A stretch of 64,000 bases of DNA from assembly GCA_036583965.1 (NCBI GenBank), contig JAZBQD010000014.1:44325490-44389489 (forward strand), read 5' to 3'. This DNA comes from Prunella strophiata. Its lineage: Eukaryota; Chordata; Aves; Passeriformes; Prunellidae. Under the pieces are notes generated by a model that saw only the letters and a program-made list of their open reading frames with translations, was not told the origin of the DNA and searched no databases. Of the stretch, positions 47,337 to 59,308 are shown one piece after another. Numbering within the stretch: position 1 is the first letter of the stretch; every line of letters starts with the position of its first letter. A program made the position numbers and the translations under genes.

Positions 47337-49890
47337 TAGCCAGGCAGCCCTTGCCTTGGGGGCACAAGTCCATGGCCTCTGAACAAGCAGTTTGGGGCTG
47401 GGCTGATGGCAGCCATGGATCTGGATCACTGGACAAGAGCATTGCAACAGGGCAGCCTGAGGTCCTCCCCAGGGCACAGCACGTGTCAGAAGGGTGAGAC
47501 TGAAATCACAACAGTGCCCACTGTGCCCACTCTGCCTCTGTCTCCTGCAGCAGAGTGCTCTGCTGAACACACCCTGCCAACTCCAGTAATCAGGGAAACA
47601 GCATGCTACTGATTCAGAGATCTTGTGGCCACAGGAAGCTGGTGCCCTGAAAAAGTGTTTCAGATGCCAAACCACAGAAATACCAACTAATATTCTCTCT
47701 GCAAATTAATACTCATGACAAAGTACACGATAGTCAGAAGGCATTTTCTCCTGCTCACTTTGGAATCTGCACATTTGGATTTTTATCTGTTTGTTATTCA
47801 GTCTGCAAACTCAGAGAAAGCATATTACATAGCTGCTTTTCAAAGTGGACTGCTGTCCTTGCTGTTGCAATGATGGAGGAAATAAGCTTGCCTTTTCCCA
47901 CAAGGAGACACTAGAAGAAATAAATTATTTGCTCGCTTCATTTTAATCTGTTCTTTACTAATTTTGCATGTCATACTACACTTTTGAATGAAAAAATGTC
48001 ACTGGGATTCCTAATAAGCAGCATGAGATAGCATTTGGGTGCATGAAAATCACAGGAAAACTGAAGTGGGAGACCAGTATTTAATCTTTATCCTCATGTC
48101 AAACATACTTCTCAGTCAGTACCACCAAGTGTTTTCAAATGCAGGTCAATCTAGATCAGTAGCTTGCCAGTAAAGAAGCAAAAAGTGACACAAAATAGGC
48201 AGCAAGCCTCCCACTTCTGTGCTACCAACAGCCTGTATTGTCAGTGACAATCATCCTCTGCTATTCACCACCAGCCCTTTCTCCTCTTTGCCAGAGCATG
48301 CCTTTTGACTTTCTCATCTATATTTGTTCACAGTTCTCTGAATCAACAGCTCCATCACACAACACACAGCATTGGCTCTGTCTGACCAGAGAGAAAATAA
48401 ACATAAAAATACAAATAAAGAAAAAAGCTCTTTTCCGCTTGGGAACAATTGCGTTCCTCCAAATAAAAACTGAATCAGATATTTGGGTTCTTCTAGGAAG
48501 GCTATTCCCCTGCAATAATATGCATTCCCAAATCCAGGGACAATCATGTTTTTTAATCTCCCACCTTAGAAATGCACTGTGAGAAATTGCTAAGTGCAAA
48601 TAAAGAGACAATATGAAATGAGGAGCTTTTAGTATGCATCCCAGATTGCAGGGGGAAGAGCATAGCAATTAATAGAAGCAGAAAACTCTATTATCAGTGA
48701 GAATTTAGTGGAAAATCAATTAAATATGTAAATTTTCACCTTTGGGGGAAAACACAAAATTAAGCCAGACCACGATTATAAATTCTATAAAAAATGGGAA
48801 TGAGAAACCTTTTTTCCTTTAAGCCTTATTTTCTAACCTATATCAATGCAACTGGTTTATGTGACCTTTTACTTCCTCCTCCCAAACTGTAATACTGCAT
48901 AAACTTTTTGGGATCTTATGAGATTTTTTTTTTTTCCCAACCAAAAGCAGATTTCACCAGCACATACAAATAAGCTATTTCCATGGGGTGATGTTGAAAT
49001 CTGAATAAACAGACTAATGTCTAAAACTTTGTCTGAACAGATAAAGGAATAGTAGACAGCACTTTGTAAGAAGCACAACATACAATATGAACTACAAAAC
49101 ATAAGGGGCTGCAACCACTACACAGGGTGTACAAGCTCTTTTGCTTGTTTTAGAAGAAGCTAAAGCAATGCCACTAAAACCAAATTCCCAATTGAGAATT
49201 CCTTCTTTGAGGAAGTATGAGCTGGATTTCTAGTCCCAAAGTGAAATATTACCATGAGATATACTGTAGCAATATTTTTTTTGAATGAGTAAAGAGTAAG
49301 TATGTAAAAAACAAAGGATACTTTTGAATGGGTGTGGTCTATTTCTGAAAGAATAATACTTTTTGGTCCAATGACTGTAGCATTGCAGCTTACCTGATTT
49401 TAGCAGCAAAAATCAAAATGAAAAATGATGACACAGTATTAGAAATACATATTTTGTACACATTTAAATGTTCACCAATTTTTTAATATGCACAAATTAA
49501 GCTAAACATTTCACAGATTTAAAAAAAAAAAAAAGCAATTTAATGCAAAATAAGTATTTCTAGTCATTAGCCAGTGTTTTTTTCTGATACAGTTCCAAGA
49601 CCAAACATTTTTATTTATATGGCCAATGAAAAGATAGCTGAAAGACTGCAGCATTCTCCTACTGTTTGCAGAGACACACATCTGCGTTGAAGTGTGGATG
49701 GTCCTATGAAGATAAATGAAAGGAAATTTTCCAAATGTTTTTTCAATTACTGAGGTCTGCAAAAACTAACAGCAGCTCCTTGACAAATACAGGAAATGTT
49801 CCACAGGAGTCAAATCACCATATAAGACTAAATACTGTGTCTTATGGGATGCAGAGGTTAAAAAAGAGTCAACCTCCAGCCATCACCCCT
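47337..49890. other. Non-coding stretch, nothing recognised
   Basis: No gene or repeat family recognised. T12 lies at 48924-48935 and A14 at 49521-49534. A 114-codon plus-strand frame (48238-48582) and a 116-codon minus-strand frame (48318-48668) overlap each other and show no family character. Confidence 0.5.
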
Positions 49891-49960
49891 CAAAAAAAAA
49901 ACCCACAAAAACCACAAACAAACAAAAAAAGAGCCAAAACAAACAAACAAAAATAAAAAT
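49891..49960. repeat. A-rich low-complexity tract
   Basis: Contains CAAAAAAAAAACCCAC and repeated AAACAAAC units. Low complexity. An open frame reads through it only because of its composition. Confidence 0.8.
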
Positions 49961-51598
49961 ATAAATTACTCCCTTTTTATAGTTGTCCATCTTATAGTTC
50001 TCCATCTGACTAGTGAGATGAATAATTGAAATGTAACTATTTGGGCCTTTGAGTTGACTTAAGTTGCCTGTTAATTTTTTAGTTATTCTTCACTTGAGAT
50101 ATTAAAAAGGCATACAGAGACTATTTTTGAAAGAAAAATGCCCAGCATATTTCAAAGGAAAGGAAACTGCTGCAGCGAACAGCTTAATGGACATGTACTG
50201 TAACCCACCATAAGTGTCCATGAAGGAAAGTAGCAACATTAATAAAAAGTAAAAATATGCAAGTCTTCTAGCTACCCCACATAAAAACTAACTTCTGAAG
50301 AATATCAGAAGGTACTACCCTTTTGTGTTAGCTTAATTGAGTGTTTCGGGGGTGTAATTTTTAGGATTTTCAGAAAGTGATGAACTCCATTCTGTATAGA
50401 AAGCTTTTATTTATAACAGCAGTATATGGGTACTGACAAACAATGAATCAATGGCCAAATCCTAAAATAAATTGCAAATATACCATCTGGCACTTAAGAT
50501 TTAACGAAATGTCACTGATACAGCCCACCTGTTCTAAGAAGTTTCATTATACTGAAGTTTCACCCAATTTCTCACAGAACTTATTCATTTCTTTCAAGCA
50601 TGAGGATGGTCTAAAATAAAATAACTGCAGGCATACAACTTGAAAAGCAAATAATAGAATTTATCCATTAGAGAAATAGGTATAAATATATTCACTGACC
50701 TCTAAAGAGCAAATTAAGTTAGTCTTGAACTTAAAAGTTATATTGGCCATATTCCACCTCTTCCCCTTGTTTTCAGTGTACTTTCTGCCAAAAAGCACAT
50801 ACAAGGTTTTGTTCCTATCAGACTGAGTAATATTCTAAGATGACCTGACAATGAAGGACAGGAATCCTCTAACCAATTCAATTTTGATCTTAACAGTGTA
50901 TTTCCAAGCTACTGATATGTTATCACATCTTAAAAAGCTAGTAATCTTTTGTAATAGGAGCACTGAATTTGATAAGTGTCTCTTACCACTGTCTTCCTCT
51001 TATTTCCTAATTTAAAAAAAAATTTCTGCTGTGCTGCACAAAACATGAGGCACAAATTAGTGACATTTAAATGACTATACAAGCTTAAAATGTGGCCAGG
51101 GTTTGAAAAATTGTTTTCTAACCTACAGGCTCCAATTTTGCCATAGAGCTACTGGCAGTTATCTATAAACTTCAGCAGGACAGCAGGGTTGTTGTAATGT
51201 GAAAATGTTTGTTTTGCAGTAGTTAGTTATATTTCTCACAAAAGTAGTTAGTTATGTTTATCTGCTATCTCCGTAAAAACAAGATGAGATATCAATGAAC
51301 ACCACTGCTGCTTTGAAAGGAAACATACAAGACTTTGTCATGACATTAAGACCAGACAACAAACCCAACAGAGATAAACTGAAGAAAATGTGTCTCGTAC
51401 AACTCACTCTGTAGTTCTGCAATGTGTCTGGAAAGTACCTACAGTGTTCATCATAAAATAATTCCTCAAAAACATGTCTAGACATATGGCAGTACAAGTA
51501 GTTGTAACATTGCCCTGTGATAGCCTTTGCCCTTCTTACCAAACCAGCTCACTTTTCTGGGTTTTCCTTTAAAAATTCAGACTCCAACCATTTTTAAG
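49961..51598. other. Non-coding stretch, nothing recognised
   Basis: AT-rich, with a 13 bp direct repeat AGTAGTTAGTTAT at 51218 and 51243. No gene was seen. Confidence 0.55.
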
Positions 51599-51663
51599 GA
51601 AAAAACCCCAAACCAACAAAACAACACAACATACAACAAATAAACAAAAACCCAACTAAAACC
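51599..51663. repeat. A/C-rich low-complexity tract
   Basis: A-rich with interspersed CCCC and CAA units, starting GAAAAAACCCCAAACC. Same type as the tracts at 40.7 and 49.9 kb. Confidence 0.75.
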
Positions 51664-53484
51664 TAGTTGCATCTCCAGCTTTTGTGGTTCTCCATTTCTT
51701 GCCCACTTCTCTCTCTCTGTATGGTACTACAGCACATGGCATTTACCTCACATGTGACTCCATGCAGCCACATTCTCTATGCCCTTTCCAGCTTTCCTTC
51801 CACCACAGCACTAAGCTTCTCTTGGACACCAGTCATCACCAGACTGGGAGCACTGCTGGCATGGGAAAACTGAGCTGTAAGACTTGTGATCATAACTCTG
51901 GCACCCAAGCCTTGGAATTTATCAGAATCTGCTGATAGGACAAAGAGCATCAGCTCCCCATCATCCACCCAGATAAGGAAATCATATGAGTTCTCCTGGC
52001 TGCTGACATCCAGAAGATTCCTTGCAATTATCCCAGGCTTATTAAAATTAAAGTTAAAAAAGAATCCTAAATGTTGTTCCATGCAAGCAAAACCAGACCT
52101 GGCCTGAACTGCTTCAGCATTCAAAATTGCCACTCACAGCAATGGACACTTGCAGTAAAGACTCTTCCCTGCATGTTTATCACAATGGAGAGTCAAGAAT
52201 CGATGATGCATAAACCACCAGGAAAGATCAAGTGTGTTAGTGCTACCACTTCTCTTCTATGTTCACCTCAATGAGCTGTAGAAATGCACACTGAAAAGTA
52301 GGAACAGCTTGTCAAAATGACCCAGCCTTGGTTTTTTCACTATGTAAACTCATTTTTATTCTCAAATTCTCCTTTTCACTGACACAAAGACATAGATCCA
52401 AGATACATTTGGAGGTTCCTAACGTCTCAGTCTCTGCTGCTTTTCTTCCTAGATTTAAAAAGATTTTTACCTTTTTTAAAAGTCAACTCAGACTACTTAG
52501 ACTTTCTTGCTTTCCTCAGCAGGGAGAATTTTGAAGATTTATTATCTACTCCCCATGTGATCCAAACAGTCCATCTCCAAGTCACAAAGGATTTCTTTTT
52601 ACCAGAAATAGTAATAATTATCAGTAAGCAAGAAAGTAAATAAATTGCAGTAAGATTGCTAAGGCACATTTATAAACTATTGGAACCAATGGTCTAGTTC
52701 CTACATGTAGTTAGATTCACAGGGGAATTTACAATGTAATACTATTCATTAATAATTATTGCTATAATTCCATTATTATGATGATCAAGGAAGCTTTAAT
52801 TTGGAAGACGTAACAATCTGGGCTCCAATCCAGCAAAGCACTTTAAAATGTTAATTTTCATCATAAAAATAACCAACTCCATTTAAACAGGACTGACATG
52901 CTTAAGATAATCTTGGCTTTGTTAAGTCTATAATGGGAAAATCAAGTAGAAACATTATAAAAGTAGTCAATGAAATCCTGCCAGAACTTTGCCTCAATAT
53001 TCCACCATTATCATTTATTCTCCAAGGAGCTGCTTTCTCCTAGGAGACTACCAAGGAAAATTAAGAACTTTTATAGGAGCTAATTTAGAAGAAAAAGATC
53101 CATTATGAAGCCAAGGACTCTTAAAACAAACATACAACAAAGAGCCAGGTGATCGCAAGATCCATATCTGGTACATAAGGCCAAGATTTAAGTGTCTGAC
53201 CTGAAGCCCAACCCTGAACATCTCTCTTCCACATCTGATTTTGAAATGTGTTTTCTTTTTCTTTACTCATTCTCCAATAAGCAGTTGCAAAAGCTGCTTC
53301 AGAAACAAAGACTTGGTGTAGGTAACTGGGTGTTCAGTTGCAATTTATGGAAGAATAGGAAGAAACACAGAAAGACATTTCATTTAACATCTTGGTTACA
53401 TTTGCCTTTGGACTGGGTAGGAGCTGATCACAGTAGTTATGGACAAACTCTGCAATCTTTCTGGAGAATAGATCAAGATTAGCC
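51664..53484. other. Non-coding stretch, nothing recognised
   Basis: No supported gene. Overlapping open frames on both strands at 51.67-52.13 kb result from a locally higher GC content. Confidence 0.5.
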
Positions 53485-54164
53485 CTGGGGAGAAAGACTT
53501 GGGAATGTTTTTGGAAAAAAAGCTCAATATAACCTAGCAACGTGTACCTGCAGCCCAGAAAGTGAAACATATCCTGGGCTGCATCAAAAACAGGCACGAT
53601 AAGCAGACCATGTGAGGTGATTCTGCCCCTCTACTCTGCTCTGTTAAGACCCCACCTGGGGACCTCTGGGGTCCCCAACACAAGAAGGACACAGACCTGT
53701 TGGAAGGAGTCCAGAGAAGGGTCACAAAGTTGATTACAGAGCTGGAGCACCTCTCCTATGAAGACAGGCTGAGAGAGCTGGAGCTGTTAAGCCTGGAAAA
53801 GAGAAGACTCTGGGGAGACCTTATAGTGCCTTCCAGTATCTAAAGGTACTTGCAAGAAAGGGACTTTTGAAAAGGGCATGTAGTGACAGAACAAGGGAGA
53901 ACAGTCCTACATTGAAGGAGGGTAGGTTTAGATTGGATACTAGGAAGAAATCCTTTACTGTGGGGGTGTGAGACACTGGCACAGGTTGCCCAGAGAAATC
54001 AGGCAGAGAAAACTCCTCCCATGTCTGGAAGTGTTCAATGTCAGATTTTATGAGGCTCTCACTAACTTGCTGTAGTGGGTGTTGCTGCTGAAGGAAGGGG
54101 AATTGGAACTAGGTGATCTTTAAATTCCCCCCACAAACCATTTTGTGATTCTATGAAGGGATCC
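53485..54164 (+). mobile_element. CR1 LINE 3' end, plus strand, with intact terminus
   Basis: Plus-strand CR1 of about 680 bp covering the last part of ORF2 and the 3' UTR. Landmarks are AAAGTGAAACATATCCTGGG near 53559, ACCCCACCTGGGGACCTCTG near 53649, GTCCAGAGAAGGGTCACAAA near 53709, GATTACAGAGCTGGAGCACC near 53732, and GGGAGACCTTATAGTGCCTT near 53814. GATTGGATACTAGGAAGAAA lies near 53932, and CACAGGTTGCCCAGAGAAAT near 53980. It ends at TTTTGTGATTCTATGAAGGG, i.e. the CR1 3' terminus with one ATTCTATG unit. ORF2 is interrupted by frameshifts and stops. The preserved terminus suggests a relatively young insertion. Confidence 0.93.
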
Positions 54165-57100
54165 AACCCTTTTATTTTACCTGATGCAGAGTGCCTGCAC
54201 TAAGGCTGTGAGCTTGTCACAGCACGTCAAGACTCCCAAAAGCTACCTACTCATCTGCTTAGAAGAAGCAGTGCACCTCTTCAGAGTCCTCTATGGAAAT
54301 TTAAACAAGGCTTTTTAGAAGCACAGATCTTCCTATTTTTTTTTTTTTTTTCCACCAACCAGGAAAACAGTAGAGGTCAAGGAAAAGTATCTCTGAATTT
54401 CTATAATAAAATTTAATCTGCATTTAGCTGCAGCAGAATAAATTCTGAAAAGCCCAAATAAATTGTCAGCAGTTTCTGAGAAGGACTTCCTACCTTTTTA
54501 TTCTACAATATTGGATCATGCTCTCCTTTTACTTTTTTCTTTCACTCTTATTTCAGACCAATTATACTCTCTGGTTATATATTTAAACATTTAATTTTAT
54601 GTGTAGAGTCCAGTGAATTCATCAGCAGTATCTGACAGTAAAACCCCTGCCTACGCCTCTTAGCTCTTGCTCTATGCTAGACAGTGATTTCTCCTTCTAA
54701 ATTAATTCAGCATAATTAGGAATGAAACACAATGACAAGTTTCACACAATATCACATTTCAAATGCTCTGTCCACATTCCAGACAATTTTATAATGTAAC
54801 CTACCAAATTTTAAATGCTGGTTCCTACCTGTCTTCTCCCTGCGTAGCTAGTGACCACTAGGTTCTATCCCAGCATTTGGAGACACCCATCTCCCATCTA
54901 TCCACTTCCCATCTATATAACACAAATCTTCGATTAGCCATCACACCCACCTTTATACTTAGATTATTGATGTTCCTAAAGTAATGTTGATGGGTTTCTA
55001 ACATCACAAACTTAGAACCTTTTATTCCAAATCGTACCACCTCCCTTTGCCTAGCCAGAGCATAAAAAACAACCAGAAAAAAAAGGACATCATATTGAGG
55101 AGGCAGGAAACTAGGAGAAGATGCAAAGGCCATTTTAAGGTTTACATGGTGCATGATGTTTCAACTCTATTAAATATAGCTCAGTACCAGAAAATATGAT
55201 TACATATACCATTAACTGTACTAAAAGAAATTATATTTGAGTTGCTGAAAATACAGTGTACTGGTAGTGGAACATAAGTGGATTGCCTGACTCATTCAGG
55301 CTGAAGGTTAATCCTAGAGGTTTCAGAAACCAAATGGAAGAAAAGCAAAAAACCCCCATACCACCACTGAAGGTCATTTCACTAATTATATGCACTTCTA
55401 TACGGCTCCCAGACTTGACGCAAATGCTTTACAAAGTAAAACAGGGTGACAGCCTAGACTGTGAAGTTTACCTCTGTGCCATGTACTCAGCCAGCTCTGG
55501 AAGCAGCAGCAGGTGACCTGTCCCCAGCCTGCTGGGAGAGCCCAGCACCTGATGTGGCTTTTGCACTATGAGGTTTAGTTACCAGTCCTTCCCTCATCTG
55601 CACTGGTGGCACAAACATATTAAAAATCTTGAACATTCCATGGCATTGCTTAGGCTGGCTCATACAAAACAAACTATAATCCCTATTTTATGACATTATA
55701 TGTCATACTTCAGCTATGTCCTAATTGGAGATGGTACCTGAATGATAACTCCACTTAAGTGCCTTTTCTTCTCCCCCTCCTCTTGAGGTACATCACTTTC
55801 CTAACATATCAAGGCTGGTAAGAAGCTGTGTTTTATTTAAGGAAATCCTCTAAATTAAAAGTCTGACAGGTGAGGAGTGTTGGAGTGTGCATGTGTTCCC
55901 AAGATCAGGGTTTTGGAGTATACCACAGATGGCATAAATGCTGCAGGTATCCACAACTTAGCTTAATGTTGGAGTACCAACATCCTAAGAGCAGCAACTG
56001 GGAGCCTAAAGAGAAAGGTGTTTGGATTTCCTCAATGAACACCTTTGCCCTTAACCTTACCTTATGCCCTTAAACACAAAGAAATTTATTTCTCTTACCC
56101 TCTATCAGAGATATCAATAACCTTTGGCTGTCCTTTGGAATTTTGTTAACTTCTTTAGAGATAATAAGCTGTGGTGATAACATCAATACATAATTTCACA
56201 AAATACATTTCCTTTGATTAATTTTAAAATATTTCTGAAATAATTGGATTACTATGTCATTTCTTTATTAATATTATTTTAAAAATTTGGTGGAACTTCA
56301 TATACAGATGGTCAACTTCTGTTGATCTAATAGTGGTTCTCCAATTCTTCACTGGAAGTTTTTCATCTGCAAATGAACTGTCCTAAACAATTACTTTGCA
56401 AAATAGTTCACCTGTGCATCAAAGCATTTCTCTAAAACTTCTACTTGCTCCTATTTTTGAAGGTATTGTCTAACCTTTTCCAGATGCTTTTATGCCTTTA
56501 TGATGACAGATCATTTACCCTTGGTTTTGATACTAGGTCCTCTTCTTTGCACTATTTCTTCACATTTCATTCAAAGTAATCTTATTTTTATTAAAACTGA
56601 TCTCCTCTAGGTGCAATACCAGTTTTTCTGTATCCCTTGTCTTACCACAGGCTCTCTGATGAGCTGTCTGGCACACTGGTGACTCGAGAAGGACAAGAGC
56701 AGGTCAATGGTAGTCACATCTCCCCACTCTGGGAATCTGCATCTCTGACTGTCAGCCAGATGTCAAATTTAACAAACTTTACAGCACTCATTAAGGTTTT
56801 TTCTTCACTCAGCCTAGGATAAGATGCATTATTCAATTTCCTTTTCTTCATTCTGGCTTGATGGCAAAGGCCATTCCAGCTTTTATAAAAGCAAAACGTC
56901 TCAACTAATGTTATGCTTTGTTTTTAGGAATTATTCATAGGACTCAAATACTTTTGCCACAGTACAGTACAATAAATATATTGATACTAGCAAAAATAAG
57001 ATCATAAATTACTAGCTCTCAAAATAACACCAGTGGAGAAGTATTTAAATTCATTGTGACTCCATAGAGAAGTCTATTTTTTTTTAATGATCTTCTGGAG

Positions 57101-58850
57101 TGACATTTAATGAGGACTAATGTTAATCTGTTGCTAGACCAGACAAAACTATTTCTGAAGCTGTACATAGGACAGCTGAGCTGTATCTCAGACTACTGTC
57201 AGAGAACAAAAACAAAAAATGGTTCACAGCTAATTTTATCTAAAGATAAAATATGAAGCAAAATAGCTCTAGGTGCATTGAGCATAAATATACAGAGACT
57301 CAATTTTCCACTCATTCTCATCTCTGAGGCATCTTATGTCTAAAACTGCATGGTTGGTGAATTCAGTAATTACATTACTTGAAAACTGAAACATGAATGG
57401 TGAAATGAAAAAAAAAAATGTAATCATTTGTTCTGTGGTCAACAGACATAATGAAACAAGATTTCCTACAAACTGAAGTCCTTCTTCTCTCATGCTTCTT
57501 AAACAAAATTATTCCAGCTTCTCTCCCAGCACATGTACTTCCTGACATCTCCTCTGGGCAGGAGACACCACCTGCTGTGCTTAGCACAGAGTATGTACAT
57601 ATTGATTGCTGCCAAGGAAAATATATAACAGCTTCCCACTCAGGAGGGCACTGATTTGGGCTTTTTCCTCTTTACTGAGCCAAAGACACCAGGAAACTTG
57701 TAAGAACTTAATTCTCTTCAAGGCTCACAGAAACCCCACTCCTATTAGCAGGAGCTAGTAGAGAAGTTAAAAATTTAATGTAGAGGACCGACATGCAGAA
57801 AGCAGTTGCACAATCCTTGTTTCCTAAGGAAACAGTAAAATGTTACACCAAATTAAAGTTCCATTACATTAGCAGTGCTGGCAGCACAAGCTCTATGAAA
57901 ATTTCATCAGCTTATTAAATTTATTGAGTTATGTAACATAAGACTATGTTACTGTAGTTAAATATACATTAAAAGTATATCCTAAAATGTTTATTTGAAT
58001 TTTATATGTACCCTTGCACACTGTAATTTATATATACGATATGTCCTTATGTGAAGTAAGTCCCCAAAAATATTTGAACTATATTCATGATATTTTTTTT
58101 TTCAGCTGTAGGTTCTCATCAAAATAGAAACCAATCTAACTGGGTGATGAGATACTCTGATCCTTGCACATCTCCAAGGCCAAGCAGCTGGAATACAAAG
58201 TGACAGTGGTTGGTACCACAGCCCCAGGGCTGTGCCTAAACCAGGCAGAGCAAGGAGCTGGAACAGTTCACAAGCCAGTTCCAAGAGCTGTTCTGTTAGC
58301 TACTCACTCATGAGTCTTCACAGCTTCTACTTCTTGCTTAAATTTTATTATTAATATAAACAAGCTTTAGGTTTACTCTGCATTGAAAGTACAGGTCAAA
58401 CAGGATTTATGTCTTGCCCACTCTACTGCTGTCTTTTCCATGCCTTCCCCAAGGGTGGACTGGCTTTCACCAGAATCTCAAGTCTCTGAAATTCTGCTCA
58501 TTAAGACCCAGAGTTGCTTAAGCATTTCCTTCCTACAACCGTACGTGGCTGTTCATTCCCTTCTTAGTTACTCCCCTAAGAAACAACTAATCTTGGTTGC
58601 TTTGAGCACTTTGGACAAATAACACTCCTTGTTTGATTCAGGTCATTTCCATTCAGGGAAACCCTCTGAAAAACCCTCTGACACCTCCTGGTTTCTGCAC
58701 CTCTCATGAGGAATTTCCAGGTTCCCCTTCCCAGCCCTAGTCTATGAGGCTGAGCCATGTTGCTAGCAACCAGCTGCTTGTTTCACCTGTAAAAACATCC
58801 ACCATCTGATTGCTCCTGTCACAATTTCCCAGATGCAGTTTGGCTATTAC
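54165..58850. other. Non-coding stretch of about 4.7 kb
   Basis: AT-rich DNA with T16 at 54336-54351 (within this stretch, 170 bp downstream of a CR1 copy) and no recognised gene. A plus-strand frame of 77 codons at 55283-55516 has a faintly protein-like end but no splice support. Confidence 0.5.
54336..54351. repeat. T16 homopolymer
   Basis: Sixteen T in a row. No element body on the minus strand could be seen next to it. Confidence 0.7.
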
Positions 58851-58884
58851 ATGCAAATGCCTCTTATGAAATGACTATAAAAAG
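58851..58884 (+). promoter_or_regulatory. Octamer ATGCAAAT plus TATAAAAAG
   Basis: The consensus octamer (58851-58858) stands 17 bp before a good TATA box (58876-58884). Octamer plus TATA at this distance is the arrangement of histone H2B and immunoglobulin promoters, bound by POU factors such as OCT1. No such gene lies downstream: an ATG at 58889 opens only 61 codons with no recognised family and sits upstream of the expected start near 58906. In AT-rich DNA the pair may be coincidental. Confidence 0.22.
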
Positions 58885-59254
58885 CTAAATGAAAGCCTCC
58901 TGTCAAAACAGAGATTGTGATAAAGATGCTGCTCGCAGAACCAACACCAAATTCACACAGACAGTATTCCCAGCCTGCACAAACATCACTCACTTTGAAG
59001 AGTATTGTTTTTCATCTTCTATGAAACAAGGGGAAGAGAGATCAGAAATACACAGGTTACATCTCCCATCTTAAATATTATCTTCAAGACAATTTCTCTA
59101 AGAATTGGTTATCAGGAGGCAAGTAACTACCAGCAAGTTAATGTAGCTCAGGAATGTACTCTAATAATTCACATGTGGTCTAGCGAAGCACCTAATTTAA
59201 TATTTGAGCTTCCTAAACAATAGGCCTGAAATAGCAATACCATAAATTTCACTT
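58885..59254. other. Non-coding stretch, nothing recognised
   Basis: About 370 bp between the octamer/TATA pair and the palindrome, with a few short open frames of no recognised family. Confidence 0.5.
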
Positions 59255-59308
59255 GTCACATTCTTGTGTGGAGAAGTCACATGTGACTTCTCCACACAAG
59301 AATGTGAC
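59255..59308. repeat. Perfect 54 bp palindrome
   Basis: The two 27 bp arms are exact reverse complements with no spacer, checked base by base. The centre lies between 59281 and 59282 and reads GTCACATGTGAC, which includes an E-box-like CACATGTG. Outside the arms there is one mismatch followed by three more matching pairs on each side. Such a sequence can extrude as a cruciform, and its transcript would fold into a near-perfect hairpin of about 25 bp. The flanks (TTTCACTT and CAGTTGGT) show no target-site duplication, so an insertion by a known transposon is not indicated. Confidence 0.95.

Noticed and set aside
47181..47675. 164-codon minus-strand open frame
   Set aside because: Overlaps other frames on both strands in a GC-rich block. 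The translation is low-complexity Pro/Ser/Cys-rich without family character.
49735..49956. 73-codon plus-strand frame with a lysine-rich end
   Set aside because: The lysines come from translating an A-rich low-complexity tract.
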